DNA from: Zunongwangia atlantica 22II14-10F7
GTDB taxonomy: Bacteria; Bacteroidota; Bacteroidia; Flavobacteriales; Flavobacteriaceae
Direction: 5' to 3'
DNA length: 64,000 nt
NCBI RefSeq assembly: GCF_002094855.1
Contig: NZ_ARYN01000008.1
Location: forward strand, 124,001-188,000
Shown here: piece after piece, positions 8,573 through 17,535 of the stretch
How the letters are laid out: each line of letters begins with the position of its first letter
Position numbering within the stretch: position 1 is the first letter of the stretch
The notes under the pieces: generated by a model
Told to the model about the DNA's origin: nothing
What the model saw: only the letters and a program-made list of their open reading frames with translations
The model's database searches: none
Program-made: the position numbers and the translations under genes

Positions 8573-9466
8573 TTATCTAACTAAGGTATAAATATCGGTT
8601 TTCCATTCTATAGAATTTCCTCCCATTTCAGGATTGTCATTAAAAACCTCTAAAACCTGCTCACTAAGTTGTAAACCTTTGGATTTGGCGTAATCCTGTA
8701 GCTTATACCAGCCGTAATGCGTAAAAAGGTAATTTCCGTTAAAAACTACATGCATCGCATTAAATGATGGTAGTGTTTTTAGCTTGATTTTGTCGCTTTC
8801 TGGTAATCCTTCTTTTTTAATGATAGGAAAGCAAAAATCAAACTTAATTTCATTGGTTTCTTTATCCCAATTTTTAACCAAAACTCTAGGTTTGGCTGGC
8901 ATTTCTAAATCATGTTCTAAAATATAATCTGATAAATAACCAATATTGGTCATCATAAGCATTGCTTTTTGTTGCAGCTGTCCTTTTAAACTAATGCATG
9001 CACAATCTGTTTTAGGAGCTTTTGCTTCGCCAATAATTTCGATACTGTAATTGCTCTTATCTTCTTCAAGCGATTTTCTAATAATTTCGAGCTCTTTTTT
9101 AAGGCTGTCCTGTTCTTTAATTTTACCAATAAGCAACGAAAATCGGCTGGAAATAACATCTTCTGGATGGCTAACAACGGCTTTTATTTTGTTAACCGAA
9201 TCATTTAGCCTGTTAATTTCCCAATCGATAATTAAAGATTTATCGTTAAAATTGAGTTTATGCTTTACCTGTTTGTTTAAGTTTTCGTCTATAATTTCAG
9301 CATTAGAAAAACTAGAATATCTCCAATGTTGTATTTTTTCATAAATGATTCCGCTTGGGGTAGTAGTGGTAAAAGCAATGCTATAATCGTAGGGTTTCAC
9401 TGCAAAATACCAAATAGAAATACCAACTAAGCCTACTATAAATAGTCCTAAAAGTACTTTCTTCAT
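8573..9466 (-). CDS. Membrane-anchored protein with GyrI-like effector-binding domain
   Basis: The 297-residue protein has an N-terminal hydrophobic helix (residues ~4-22) without a lipobox, so the rest probably faces the periplasm. The first half resembles an SRPBCC-like fold with a helical segment around 100-140 (KEQDSLKKELEIIRKSLEEDK). The second half, from about residue 150, reads like a GyrI-like/AraC effector-binding domain, with FNAMHVVFNGNYLFTHYGWY and a final EWKTDIYTLVR. Such domains bind small ligands. It ends next to the GMC terminator and starts 3 bp after the stop of the haloperoxidase-like gene, so it is the last gene of that minus-strand run. Its function is not known. Confidence 0.6.
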   Translation of the reverse strand: MKKVLLGLFIVGLVGISIWYFAVKPYDYSIAFTTTTPSGIIYEKIQHWRYSSFSNAEIIDENLNKQVKHKLNFNDKSLIIDWEINRLNDSVNKIKAVVSHPEDVISSRFSLLIGKIKEQDSLKKELEIIRKSLEEDKSNYSIEIIGEAKAPKTDCACISLKGQLQQKAMLMMTNIGYLSDYILEHDLEMPAKPRVLVKNWDKETNEIKFDFCFPIIKKEGLPESDKIKLKTLPSFNAMHVVFNGNYLFTHYGWYKLQDYAKSKGLQLSEQVLEVFNDNPEMGGNSIEWKTDIYTLVR

Positions 9467-9469
9467 TAG

Positions 9470-10810
9470 TTACAAAGCTTTTACATTTAAGGTCTTAATC
9501 ACATTTTGTCCCAATAGTATTCCCTGATCTAAGCCATTTTCTATAGCCGAGCGATAATGAATACCACCATAAAGCCTGCTTAGAGCCGCTTCTTTAGCTG
9601 CGTTTCTAAAAGAGGTGTATTCTCTTTCGGGTAATCCATAACGCACTTCAGTGTCGTCTAAAAACTGAAATTGATCTCCAAATAGCTGGGTTAAAACTTC
9701 AGCAGAAGCACCACTTACCACAGAATGTCCACTAGTGTATTCTGGAAATGGTGGTGTTTGTAAAACAGGCTTCCATAGGTCGTCGATAAACTTATTGATA
9801 AGCGTTTCTGGACGAACCAAATTACTACGGTATTTCTCATCCCAGCAGCTTATAAAAGCGTCGGCGATTCCCATACTGGTAGTTGTGTAAGCATAAACGG
9901 TTTTATCAAAGTCGAGATTAGCCTTTTTACAGGCAATTTTTGTAATACCAATCCAGTGGCCTCCCGGAGTAATTTTTTTGGTAGCAAACATTAAATGTCC
10001 GCGCTGTGTAGAAACATAAGGATTACAATCCCAAAATTTAGCGATAGACATCTCTTCAGATTTGTTTCCGGTTTCATCCATTAGGTTCCGCACTTCGTAA
10101 ACCTCCATCAATTCTTTGTGAAAATCAGATCCTTCTTCCATAGAAAATTCAGGATGAGGTTCTGGCTTAAATTGTGAAGCTGAATCTAAAGTGAAAGGTC
10201 TAATTTTCATCCAATGTGGTTCTATTCCATCCATATAGGTTGGGGGAGTAGGTTGCCATCGCGAAACATCTTCAGTATATACCGAAAATTTAGGCATCGT
10301 GCGCGTTTCTTTGTAATTGTCTTTATCGATCCATTTCTTAAAAGCATCGGCAACCTGCATTCCGTAGGCTTCAGAATTTGTAAAAATCTCTTCATTATTT
10401 TCTTTCCAGCTTACAAATAAGCTATCCCTGTAATTGGTAATTTCAGCTTCAGAAAAAATAAGCGTTTTACCAATTTCCAACTGTGCGATTAAGGCCGCCA
10501 TTCTGTAATCGATAGCTTTGGTTGTATCTAATACAGGTATAGAAATATCTGCATTTATCTTTTTTGTTAGTGATTCGAATTCGGGATTATGCTGCGCTAC
10601 GATCTCGTAAGCAGCAAGATTAGAATACGAATAAATTCGGCTTGCTACCGGTGGCGAGAAAATGTCGTGCACCATAATGTTGGTAATTTGGTCTAGAGAG
10701 GCGTGATAATCTGAAGCGTTAATAACTACCGCTCCCGCATTAGTATTTTTATCGTCTGCACAGCCACTAAGAATTGCTATACTTAAAAGTAATATTAGAG
10801 CTTTTCTCAT
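9470..10810 (-). CDS. Vanadium-dependent haloperoxidase / PAP2-type lipoprotein
   Basis: The 446-residue protein has a lipobox LSGC (Cys17). It carries all three parts of the vanadium haloperoxidase/PAP2 phosphatase site: K-x6-RP (KYRSNLVRP, ~324), TSGH in place of PSGH (~356), and SR-x5-H (SRLYGGIH, ~411). These residues bind vanadate or phosphate, so the protein is either a haloperoxidase or an acid-phosphatase-like enzyme; the sequence does not decide. In Bacteroidota, relatives are regularly found next to FG-GAP/ASPIC-UnbV proteins. Here the start codon of this gene is 2 bp from the stop of such a gene, indicating one transcript. Location should be the outer membrane or periplasm. Confidence 0.85.
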   Translation of the reverse strand: MRKALILLLSIAILSGCADDKNTNAGAVVINASDYHASLDQITNIMVHDIFSPPVASRIYSYSNLAAYEIVAQHNPEFESLTKKINADISIPVLDTTKAIDYRMAALIAQLEIGKTLIFSEAEITNYRDSLFVSWKENNEEIFTNSEAYGMQVADAFKKWIDKDNYKETRTMPKFSVYTEDVSRWQPTPPTYMDGIEPHWMKIRPFTLDSASQFKPEPHPEFSMEEGSDFHKELMEVYEVRNLMDETGNKSEEMSIAKFWDCNPYVSTQRGHLMFATKKITPGGHWIGITKIACKKANLDFDKTVYAYTTTSMGIADAFISCWDEKYRSNLVRPETLINKFIDDLWKPVLQTPPFPEYTSGHSVVSGASAEVLTQLFGDQFQFLDDTEVRYGLPEREYTSFRNAAKEAALSRLYGGIHYRSAIENGLDQGILLGQNVIKTLNVKAL

Positions 10811-10812
10811 GC

Positions 10813-13800
10813 TTAGTTAAGTTTATAAACTTCTGGTTTGTTGTTGTTATAGGTTACTAGCAAATAATCCTGATCTGCAAAATTTAAAATATCAAGACTA
10901 ATTACTGCTTTTTGTGTAAAATTAATACCAAGATCTTTGGCTTCGATATAAGTGTCGACAGATTGCAGGATACTGCCGGCGAGTTGATCGAATTTGCCGT
11001 GGTATGGTATGGTTCCAAAATAATTACCGCCAATTAGCATTTCGGTTTTACCGTCTTCATTAAAGTCATGCTCTAAAAATGCTGTTATTGGCGAAATTTG
11101 CAACGGATTTTTAAACTCTTTAAAACTGAAGTTTCCATCTTTATTTAAAAGATATCCTGAAGCTAATGTTTTAACCTTCAAGATCTCAGCTTTTTCCAGC
11201 TGTTCCTTATCGAAAATTTCTTCGATGCTTTTTCCAGCAAAACTTTTATAATTGGGGAACTTTTTGCGCAGATAAGACAATTGTCCTACCAGCATATCTA
11301 AACCATTTACGGGATAATATTTGCCGTTTTTCTCCTGGGCGAGAATGGTTTCTGTGCTTCCGTTGTTATCAAAATCAAGATAATATATTTTAAGCGGATT
11401 TTCCCTGTTTGCATTCAGTTTTGTGTTTAGTCCCCAGTTTCCTAACAGGTAATCTTTATCGCCATCGCCATCAATATCAAATTCAGCGATACTTTGCCAT
11501 AAACCTTTTAAACCAGTTTCAATTTTGTAAGGTTTAAGCTTTCCGTTTTGATTTTCGAAGAATTTTGGCGCCATCCATTCGCCAACAACAATAAGATCTA
11601 TTTGGCCATCATTATTAAAATCTGTCCAAATCGCATCGGTAATCATTCCTATCTCACCAAGTTCATTTTCTTTATCAATACTGAAATTTCCATTCTCATT
11701 TTTCAATAAAAATGACTGCGGAATTTTCCCAAAATCGTTAGAAACCGCTGCACCGCCAATAAACAAATCTAAATAACCGTCATTATCATAATCGGCCGCT
11801 TTTACAACACTTCCGTTTTCAAAATACTCTGGGAAATCAGTTTTGCTGAAGTTATTTTTCTTCTGAAGATACAAACGATCCAATAAAGCTTTGTTCTCGC
11901 CATAATATTCGCCGCCGCCAGAGACTACCAACAGATCGTTTTCACCATTATTGTCAAAATCTTCAATAACTGCAGAAACATCTTCGGAACGCATGTCTTC
12001 CTCTAAAGCCGAAATTGTTTGTTTTTCGAAGCCATTTTTGGTTTGAAAATAGGTGGCAGAATTAGCGAATTTTGCACTTCCGAAGAAAATATCATCTTTC
12101 CCATCGCCATTAATATCTTTTACCACCACCGCGGGACCACGATCTGAAATTTGATACGGAATTAGTTTTTGGCGATCAAAATCCTGATAGCGATTTTCTC
12201 TGTGCTCGTAATCTAAACCGGGTAAAGAATCAACCTTTGTAAACCAGGCTTTTTTCTTCGGAAACAAATTTGCATAATTTACTTTTTCAAGATCTTCTGC
12301 CAGTTTTATGTAAAGCCTTTGCCCTAAATCGATATTCGATAATTTCTGAATAGAATTATCTGGCCAGATCACCAAAAGCGAATCGATTTTTGAAGCATCT
12401 GGAAAACCAAAATGTAAAATCGCTTCAGAAGCCGATTGAAATCCGCGTGTGGTAAATAATTGTTTTACCTGTCGTTTACTATTTTGATAAACAATCGCTT
12501 TACTACCAATCGCCTGAATATTCGGGTTTTTATATTCCAGTTTTATTTTCAGGTAATTTTGATTGTTTTCAGCTATTCGGTTTTCATAAATTCTTGCCGG
12601 TGCATTGATATTATTGGTCACAATATCCAAATCACCATCATTATCGAGATCAGCATAAGCAGAACCAGTACTCATAATGCTATCTTTTGAAATCCAGGCA
12701 CCAGAAAGATCCTTAAAATTTAAGTTTTCGTTTCCTTTGAAAATTCGGTTGGTAACCGCGCCAGAAGGCATCATTTCGATTGCTTTTTTATCGATTTTGT
12801 TTCCCTGGCTTAGTTCTTTTTGAATCTGATTATTCGAGACATATTTTATATAATCGTAATCATTAGGGCGTTTTGGAATTCCGGTAGAAATAAAAACATC
12901 CTGATGTCCATCCAGATCATAATCTGCAAACAATGCGCTCCAGCTCCAATCTGTAGCGGCAAGTCCGCTAATTAATCCCAAATCCTGAAAGTACTCACCA
13001 CCCTGATTTATTTGCAGCATATTTCGACTAAACTGCTCGTGATAATGTAGGCGTTCACTTTTCATTTTATGAATATCTGGCGAGTCGTCGCCCATGCTCG
13101 CTTTTATCACTTTTTCATCATCAGGGAGCATATCTAAAGTGAGAATATCCAAAAAGCCGTCGTTATTAACATCGGCTGCATCGCTTCCCATCGAGAACCT
13201 GCTGGTATGCCCAAATTTAGATTTCAGGCTTTCAGTAAATGTACCGTCACCATTATTCATGTAATAAAAATCATCTTCATGAAAGTCGTTACTTATATAA
13301 ATATCAGTAAAACCATCGTTATTAAAATCGGCTGTAGCAATGCCAAGACCGTATCCGTTCGGGCCACCATAAATTCCGGCTTCTTCACTAACATCGGTAA
13401 AGTGACCGCCATCGTTCCTTAACAGTTTATCGCCACTTTTGTCGCTTCGTTTTTCTCGAATTTCAGCAGGGCCGTAGGTGTTTACGGTATGCACGGCATG
13501 ATTCAGTAAATACATATCCAGATCACCGTCGTTATCGTAATCAAAAAAAGCAACATTGGTACTATAATTCTGAAAATCTAAACCATAATCAGCCGCTTTT
13601 TCGGTAAAAGTTCCGTCGCCATTATTGATAAAAAGCTCATTTTTTCCTTTTAATCCATTAATACCCACAACGGCGCAAACATAAATATCTAAAAGTCCGT
13701 CGCCATTAATATCGATAATCGCTGTACCGGTATTCCAATCTGAATTTCCCGCAACTCCGGCGGTTTCAGTAATGTCTTCAAATCGCAGGTTTCCTTTATT

Positions 13801-14082
13801 CAGAAATAATTTATTTGGAACCTGGTTTCCTGTAAGAAAAATATCGGGTAAGCTATCGTTATTGATATCGCCAATCGCCACGCCGCCACCATTATAGTAA
13901 TACAGGTAATCTAAAATGTTTAGACTATCGGTTTCGCTTAAGGTGTTGCTAAAATCAAGATTGGTGATTTTAGCATCTAATTCTTTAAAAAGGGGAGGAG
14001 TGGCAGGTTCCTGAACTTCTTTTCCGTTCTTAGAACAGGCCGCTAAAACAGCAAAAATGAATATGTAGCAAAGCTTTTTCAT
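10813..14082 (-). CDS. FG-GAP (VCBS) repeat lipoprotein with ASPIC/UnbV domain, copy 2
   Basis: The 1089-residue lipoprotein (lipobox LAAC, Cys16) consists mostly of FG-GAP/VCBS beta-propeller blades, each marked by a calcium-binding D-x-N/D-x-D-G-x-x-D motif such as DINNDSLPD, DINGDGLLD, DYDNDGDLD and DFNNDGFTD. An ASPIC/UnbV (PF07593) module with TTRGFQSASEA and IWPDNS lies at ~545-590, and more blades follow. It is a full-length paralogue of the neighbouring 1114-residue protein. Its ATG overlaps the TAA of the upstream gene by one base (TAATG at 14080-14084), so translation is probably coupled. The likely role is glycan or protein binding on the cell surface beside the SusC/SusD pair; no enzyme motif is visible. 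Confidence 0.85.
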   Translation of the reverse strand: MKKLCYIFIFAVLAACSKNGKEVQEPATPPLFKELDAKITNLDFSNTLSETDSLNILDYLYYYNGGGVAIGDINNDSLPDIFLTGNQVPNKLFLNKGNLRFEDITETAGVAGNSDWNTGTAIIDINGDGLLDIYVCAVVGINGLKGKNELFINNGDGTFTEKAADYGLDFQNYSTNVAFFDYDNDGDLDMYLLNHAVHTVNTYGPAEIREKRSDKSGDKLLRNDGGHFTDVSEEAGIYGGPNGYGLGIATADFNNDGFTDIYISNDFHEDDFYYMNNGDGTFTESLKSKFGHTSRFSMGSDAADVNNDGFLDILTLDMLPDDEKVIKASMGDDSPDIHKMKSERLHYHEQFSRNMLQINQGGEYFQDLGLISGLAATDWSWSALFADYDLDGHQDVFISTGIPKRPNDYDYIKYVSNNQIQKELSQGNKIDKKAIEMMPSGAVTNRIFKGNENLNFKDLSGAWISKDSIMSTGSAYADLDNDGDLDIVTNNINAPARIYENRIAENNQNYLKIKLEYKNPNIQAIGSKAIVYQNSKRQVKQLFTTRGFQSASEAILHFGFPDASKIDSLLVIWPDNSIQKLSNIDLGQRLYIKLAEDLEKVNYANLFPKKKAWFTKVDSLPGLDYEHRENRYQDFDRQKLIPYQISDRGPAVVVKDINGDGKDDIFFGSAKFANSATYFQTKNGFEKQTISALEEDMRSEDVSAVIEDFDNNGENDLLVVSGGGEYYGENKALLDRLYLQKKNNFSKTDFPEYFENGSVVKAADYDNDGYLDLFIGGAAVSNDFGKIPQSFLLKNENGNFSIDKENELGEIGMITDAIWTDFNNDGQIDLIVVGEWMAPKFFENQNGKLKPYKIETGLKGLWQSIAEFDIDGDGDKDYLLGNWGLNTKLNANRENPLKIYYLDFDNNGSTETILAQEKNGKYYPVNGLDMLVGQLSYLRKKFPNYKSFAGKSIEEIFDKEQLEKAEILKVKTLASGYLLNKDGNFSFKEFKNPLQISPITAFLEHDFNEDGKTEMLIGGNYFGTIPYHGKFDQLAGSILQSVDTYIEAKDLGINFTQKAVISLDILNFADQDYLLVTYNNNKPEVYKLN

Positions 14083-17000
14083 TACTGAAGTTTGTACAAT
14101 TGCGGTTTCTCGTCGTTAATTCCTACCAATAAGCACTTTTCGCCTTTTTTATTCTGAATTATTTTAAGATCCCGAACCTGACCTTTAAAGAATAAGCCTG
14201 TTTTTTCTGAAGTTTCAGCTTTAAAACTACCATAGCCATCGTTGATTAAAACAAGACCATAATTTGCATCTAATCTTGAAAATTGAGGTTTTAGATCGTA
14301 ATCATTTCCTGCAATAATAATATCTAGATTGCCGTCATTATTAATATCCATGGTTTCGATGGCGTGGATAGAACTAAACTGTGCCTGCGCCGGCATTTCC
14401 TGAATTTCAAAATTTCCATCACCTTTATTTATCGCGATAATGCTTTTAAAACTGCTAATTTCTTTAACTAGGGCTTTGTCTAAAACCTCTTTAGAAAATA
14501 ACTGATCGATAGATTTTGTCGCGTATTCAGCGAATTTTAGGTTTTGTTTTTTTACTGAAGAAATCTGGCCAGAAAGTTCTCTTCGTAAATGAATAGGCAC
14601 ATCTTTTCCGTTTATGGTACGGGTAAAAATTTGCTCGGTTGTACCGTTATTATCAAAATCGCTGATGTAAACTTTTACAGGATCTTCTTTACTGGCGTTG
14701 TAAAAAGAATTAGTGCCACGATTACCCAAAATTAGATCTGGTAGCCCGTCTTTATTAAGATCTGCAACTTTCATGCTATTCCACGCTCCAGCATATTCGC
14801 TAAGATTAGAGGTTTTTGGGTTTAATTTTTTATCCTGAATTTTAAAAATGTTAGGAGCCATCCAATCGCCGGTAAGGATAAGTTCTGTCGTACCATCATT
14901 GTCGATATCTACCCAACTTGCATCGGTAATCATGCCAATATCGTCTAAAATAGAAGTATCTAAAGCGTTGAATTTCCCATTTCCAGCATTTCTTAATAAT
15001 TGATGAGTTGGATTTACACCATAAACTCCCGGAACGCTTCGATAACCTATAAATAGATCGGTTTTTCCATCTTTATCAAAATCATTTGCAGCGATAACAG
15101 CCGCATTTTGATCATTTATGGGTAAAGCAGAATCAGTTTTGCTGAAATTTCCTTTTCCGTCATTTAAATAAATTCTGGTTTCGTATTGCTCTTTTTCAGC
15201 ATAAATATTATTTCCGCCAGAAATTAAGATTAGATCTTTAAAATCATCATTATTAATATCGGTAAAAATCGCGCCGGTTTCTTCAAAAACCTTGGATTCT
15301 TCAGTTTCGTCTAAAATTCGTTGTGAAAATTTCCCGTTAGCTTGCTGAATATAAACTACGCCCGACTGGTTTCGTGCTCCGGCTATATAAAAATCATCAT
15401 TTCCATCGTTATTTACATCATCAACTGCGATTGCAGGACCTTCCCGAGAGAGCATCTTATTTATAAGGCCTTCATAATCATAATCGATATAATTATCTTC
15501 TTGATGCGCGGTAAAATCGGTATCAATTTCTTTAAAATATTGGCTGGATTTCAGCTCTGGAAAATTAAATTCTTCAGCTTCATCTTGGTTAAAAACCACA
15601 AGCTCATTAATGCTAATATTGGTCTTTAAGGAAGCGGTTTTATTTGGCCAGATTACACGAATGGAATCAATTTTTTTAGTTGTTCCCAAGCCAAAAGTTA
15701 AATTGTAATCTGCGGAAGACTGAAAACCACGAGTAGGAATAAGCTGCTGTGTTAATTGATTATCTTCTGTAAAAACCGTTACTTTACTGCCAATGGCGAA
15801 GGTGTTTTTATCGTTTCCTTTAAGCTGAATCTTCGTATAATTATGATCTCGTTTTATGTTGGTTTCGTTACGGTAAACAAATAATTCCATATTTACATTA
15901 TTCACGATAAGATCTAAATCACCATCATTATCCAAATCACCATAAGCTGAACCATTGGAAAAACTTGGCGTATCAAATCCCCAATCTTCAGTCGCATCAG
16001 AAAAACTTAGGTCGGCATTATTTTTAAAAGCATAATTAGGAATAGGAGTGCTGGGCATTTCGTTCAATATAGAATCGAATTCCTTCTTTTGCCCGGTAAT
16101 CACCATATCCTGAAGAATATCGTTGGCAAAGAAATCCATAAAATCCTGGTTGGTAAGGTCATGGTAGATCCCGTTACTTACATAAATATCTTTAAATCCA
16201 TCGTTATCCATATCGAAGATTAGTGCGCCCCAACTCCAATCTGTTTGTGCCACACCACTATAAAAAGCAATTTCTGAAAAGCTATTGTTTCCATTATTTA
16301 ACTGAAGACTGTTTTGCATGTACTGATGAAAGAAATCGCGATCTTCCTTTAATTTGTGTAGATCATAACGTTCAAATTCACTGGTGTTTTTTAAACGTTC
16401 ATCACTTTCAGGAAGCATATCGGTTACGAAAATTTCTGGTAAACCATCGTTGTTAATATCGGCCATATCGGCTCCCATCGAAGACATACTAAGGTGCGCC
16501 ACCTGATTTTTGATGTCTTCACTAAAAGTCCCATCACCATTATTAATGTATAGATAGTCACGCTCGTAAAAGTCGTTCGAAACGTAAATATCTGGTAACA
16601 TATCATTGTTTACATCACCCAGGGTAACTCCAAGTCCAAAACCAATAAGACTACCAAAAATACCGGCTTCTTCGCTAACATCGGTAAATTTACCATCGTC
16701 GTTTCGTAACAATTTATCGCCACCACCTTTAAAAACTTCAGGCAAGTCCCAATCTTTACCTCTTAGTTCTCTTTTATTATTGTAACCTAAGCTTGAAACC
16801 GGGATAAAACTGTTATTCAGGATGTATACATCTAAATCGCCATCAAGATCGTAGTCAAAAAATGCAGCGTGGGTTGTAAAACCATCTTCATCTAAATTGT
16901 ATTCTGAAGCAGCCTCGGTAAATGTTAGATCACCATTATTTATAAAAAGTTCATTTCTTCGATCGTCACCTTCAATGTTTCCAGCGTTAGAAACATAAAT

Positions 17001-17426
17001 ATCTAATAAACCATCGTTGTTGATGTCTACCATAGTAACTCCGGTAGACCATGATCTGTCTCCCTGAGTTCCTGAAGTTGCTGATATATCTTCAAATTTA
17101 AAGTCTCCCTTATTAAGATAAAGTTTGTTTTTTCCCATGTTTGAAGTTAGATAAACATCGGGAAGACCATCGTTGTTAATATCGCCAATACCAACACCGG
17201 CACCGTTGTAGAAATTACGATATCTGAAAATATTAAATTCTTTTTCGTTTTTTACCTGATTGATGAAAGAAATGCCGGTAGAATCTGCAGGCATTGCTGT
17301 AAACAAGAAATCTTTAGGTGCTTCTGGTTTTTCCTGTTTATTCTTATTACAGCTGAATAAAATTGAAAATACCAGTGCTAAGCCAAAATAATTGTAGAAA
17401 CCTGAAATTGATGATAATTTTTTCAT
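14082..17426 (-). CDS. FG-GAP (VCBS) repeat lipoprotein with ASPIC/UnbV domain, copy 1
   Basis: This 1114-residue lipoprotein has a lipobox LFSC (Cys26) and the same layout as the next gene. FG-GAP blades carry Ca-binding loops (DINNDGLPD, DYDLDGDLD, DLDNDGDLD and others), and the ASPIC/UnbV segment TRGFQSSADYNLTFG with VIWPNK sits at ~565-600. It is followed by further blades such as DVNNDGNDD and DINNDGNLD. The two genes most likely arose by tandem duplication and then diverged considerably. The gene lies 109 bp downstream of the SusD gene, with a long hairpin between them (17479-17518), so it may be a lower-expressed extension of the susCD transcript. I infer an outer-membrane accessory binding role. 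Confidence 0.85.
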   Translation of the reverse strand: MKKLSSISGFYNYFGLALVFSILFSCNKNKQEKPEAPKDFLFTAMPADSTGISFINQVKNEKEFNIFRYRNFYNGAGVGIGDINNDGLPDVYLTSNMGKNKLYLNKGDFKFEDISATSGTQGDRSWSTGVTMVDINNDGLLDIYVSNAGNIEGDDRRNELFINNGDLTFTEAASEYNLDEDGFTTHAAFFDYDLDGDLDVYILNNSFIPVSSLGYNNKRELRGKDWDLPEVFKGGGDKLLRNDDGKFTDVSEEAGIFGSLIGFGLGVTLGDVNNDMLPDIYVSNDFYERDYLYINNGDGTFSEDIKNQVAHLSMSSMGADMADINNDGLPEIFVTDMLPESDERLKNTSEFERYDLHKLKEDRDFFHQYMQNSLQLNNGNNSFSEIAFYSGVAQTDWSWGALIFDMDNDGFKDIYVSNGIYHDLTNQDFMDFFANDILQDMVITGQKKEFDSILNEMPSTPIPNYAFKNNADLSFSDATEDWGFDTPSFSNGSAYGDLDNDGDLDLIVNNVNMELFVYRNETNIKRDHNYTKIQLKGNDKNTFAIGSKVTVFTEDNQLTQQLIPTRGFQSSADYNLTFGLGTTKKIDSIRVIWPNKTASLKTNISINELVVFNQDEAEEFNFPELKSSQYFKEIDTDFTAHQEDNYIDYDYEGLINKMLSREGPAIAVDDVNNDGNDDFYIAGARNQSGVVYIQQANGKFSQRILDETEESKVFEETGAIFTDINNDDFKDLILISGGNNIYAEKEQYETRIYLNDGKGNFSKTDSALPINDQNAAVIAANDFDKDGKTDLFIGYRSVPGVYGVNPTHQLLRNAGNGKFNALDTSILDDIGMITDASWVDIDNDGTTELILTGDWMAPNIFKIQDKKLNPKTSNLSEYAGAWNSMKVADLNKDGLPDLILGNRGTNSFYNASKEDPVKVYISDFDNNGTTEQIFTRTINGKDVPIHLRRELSGQISSVKKQNLKFAEYATKSIDQLFSKEVLDKALVKEISSFKSIIAINKGDGNFEIQEMPAQAQFSSIHAIETMDINNDGNLDIIIAGNDYDLKPQFSRLDANYGLVLINDGYGSFKAETSEKTGLFFKGQVRDLKIIQNKKGEKCLLVGINDEKPQLYKLQ

Positions 17427-17478
17427 TGTTGGGGTACGCTGATTAATGACTTCAAGTAAAGAAAAAAAATTAAAATAA

Positions 17479-17518
17479 AAGAGACCTAAGTGACGGAAGG
17501 CCGCCTCTTAAGTCTCTT
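17479..17518 (-). terminator. Long hairpin with U-tract between susD and the VCBS genes
   Basis: AAGAGACCTAAG (17479-17490) pairs with CTTAAGTCTCTT (17507-17518); read on the minus strand the one mismatch becomes a G-U pair, so the 12-bp stem is unbroken. It is followed on the minus strand by an A/U-rich stretch with a U8 run at 17462-17469. It should end or attenuate transcripts coming from susD before the FG-GAP genes. Confidence 0.7.
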
Positions 17519-17535
17519 AAAAAGCATGACTAATC

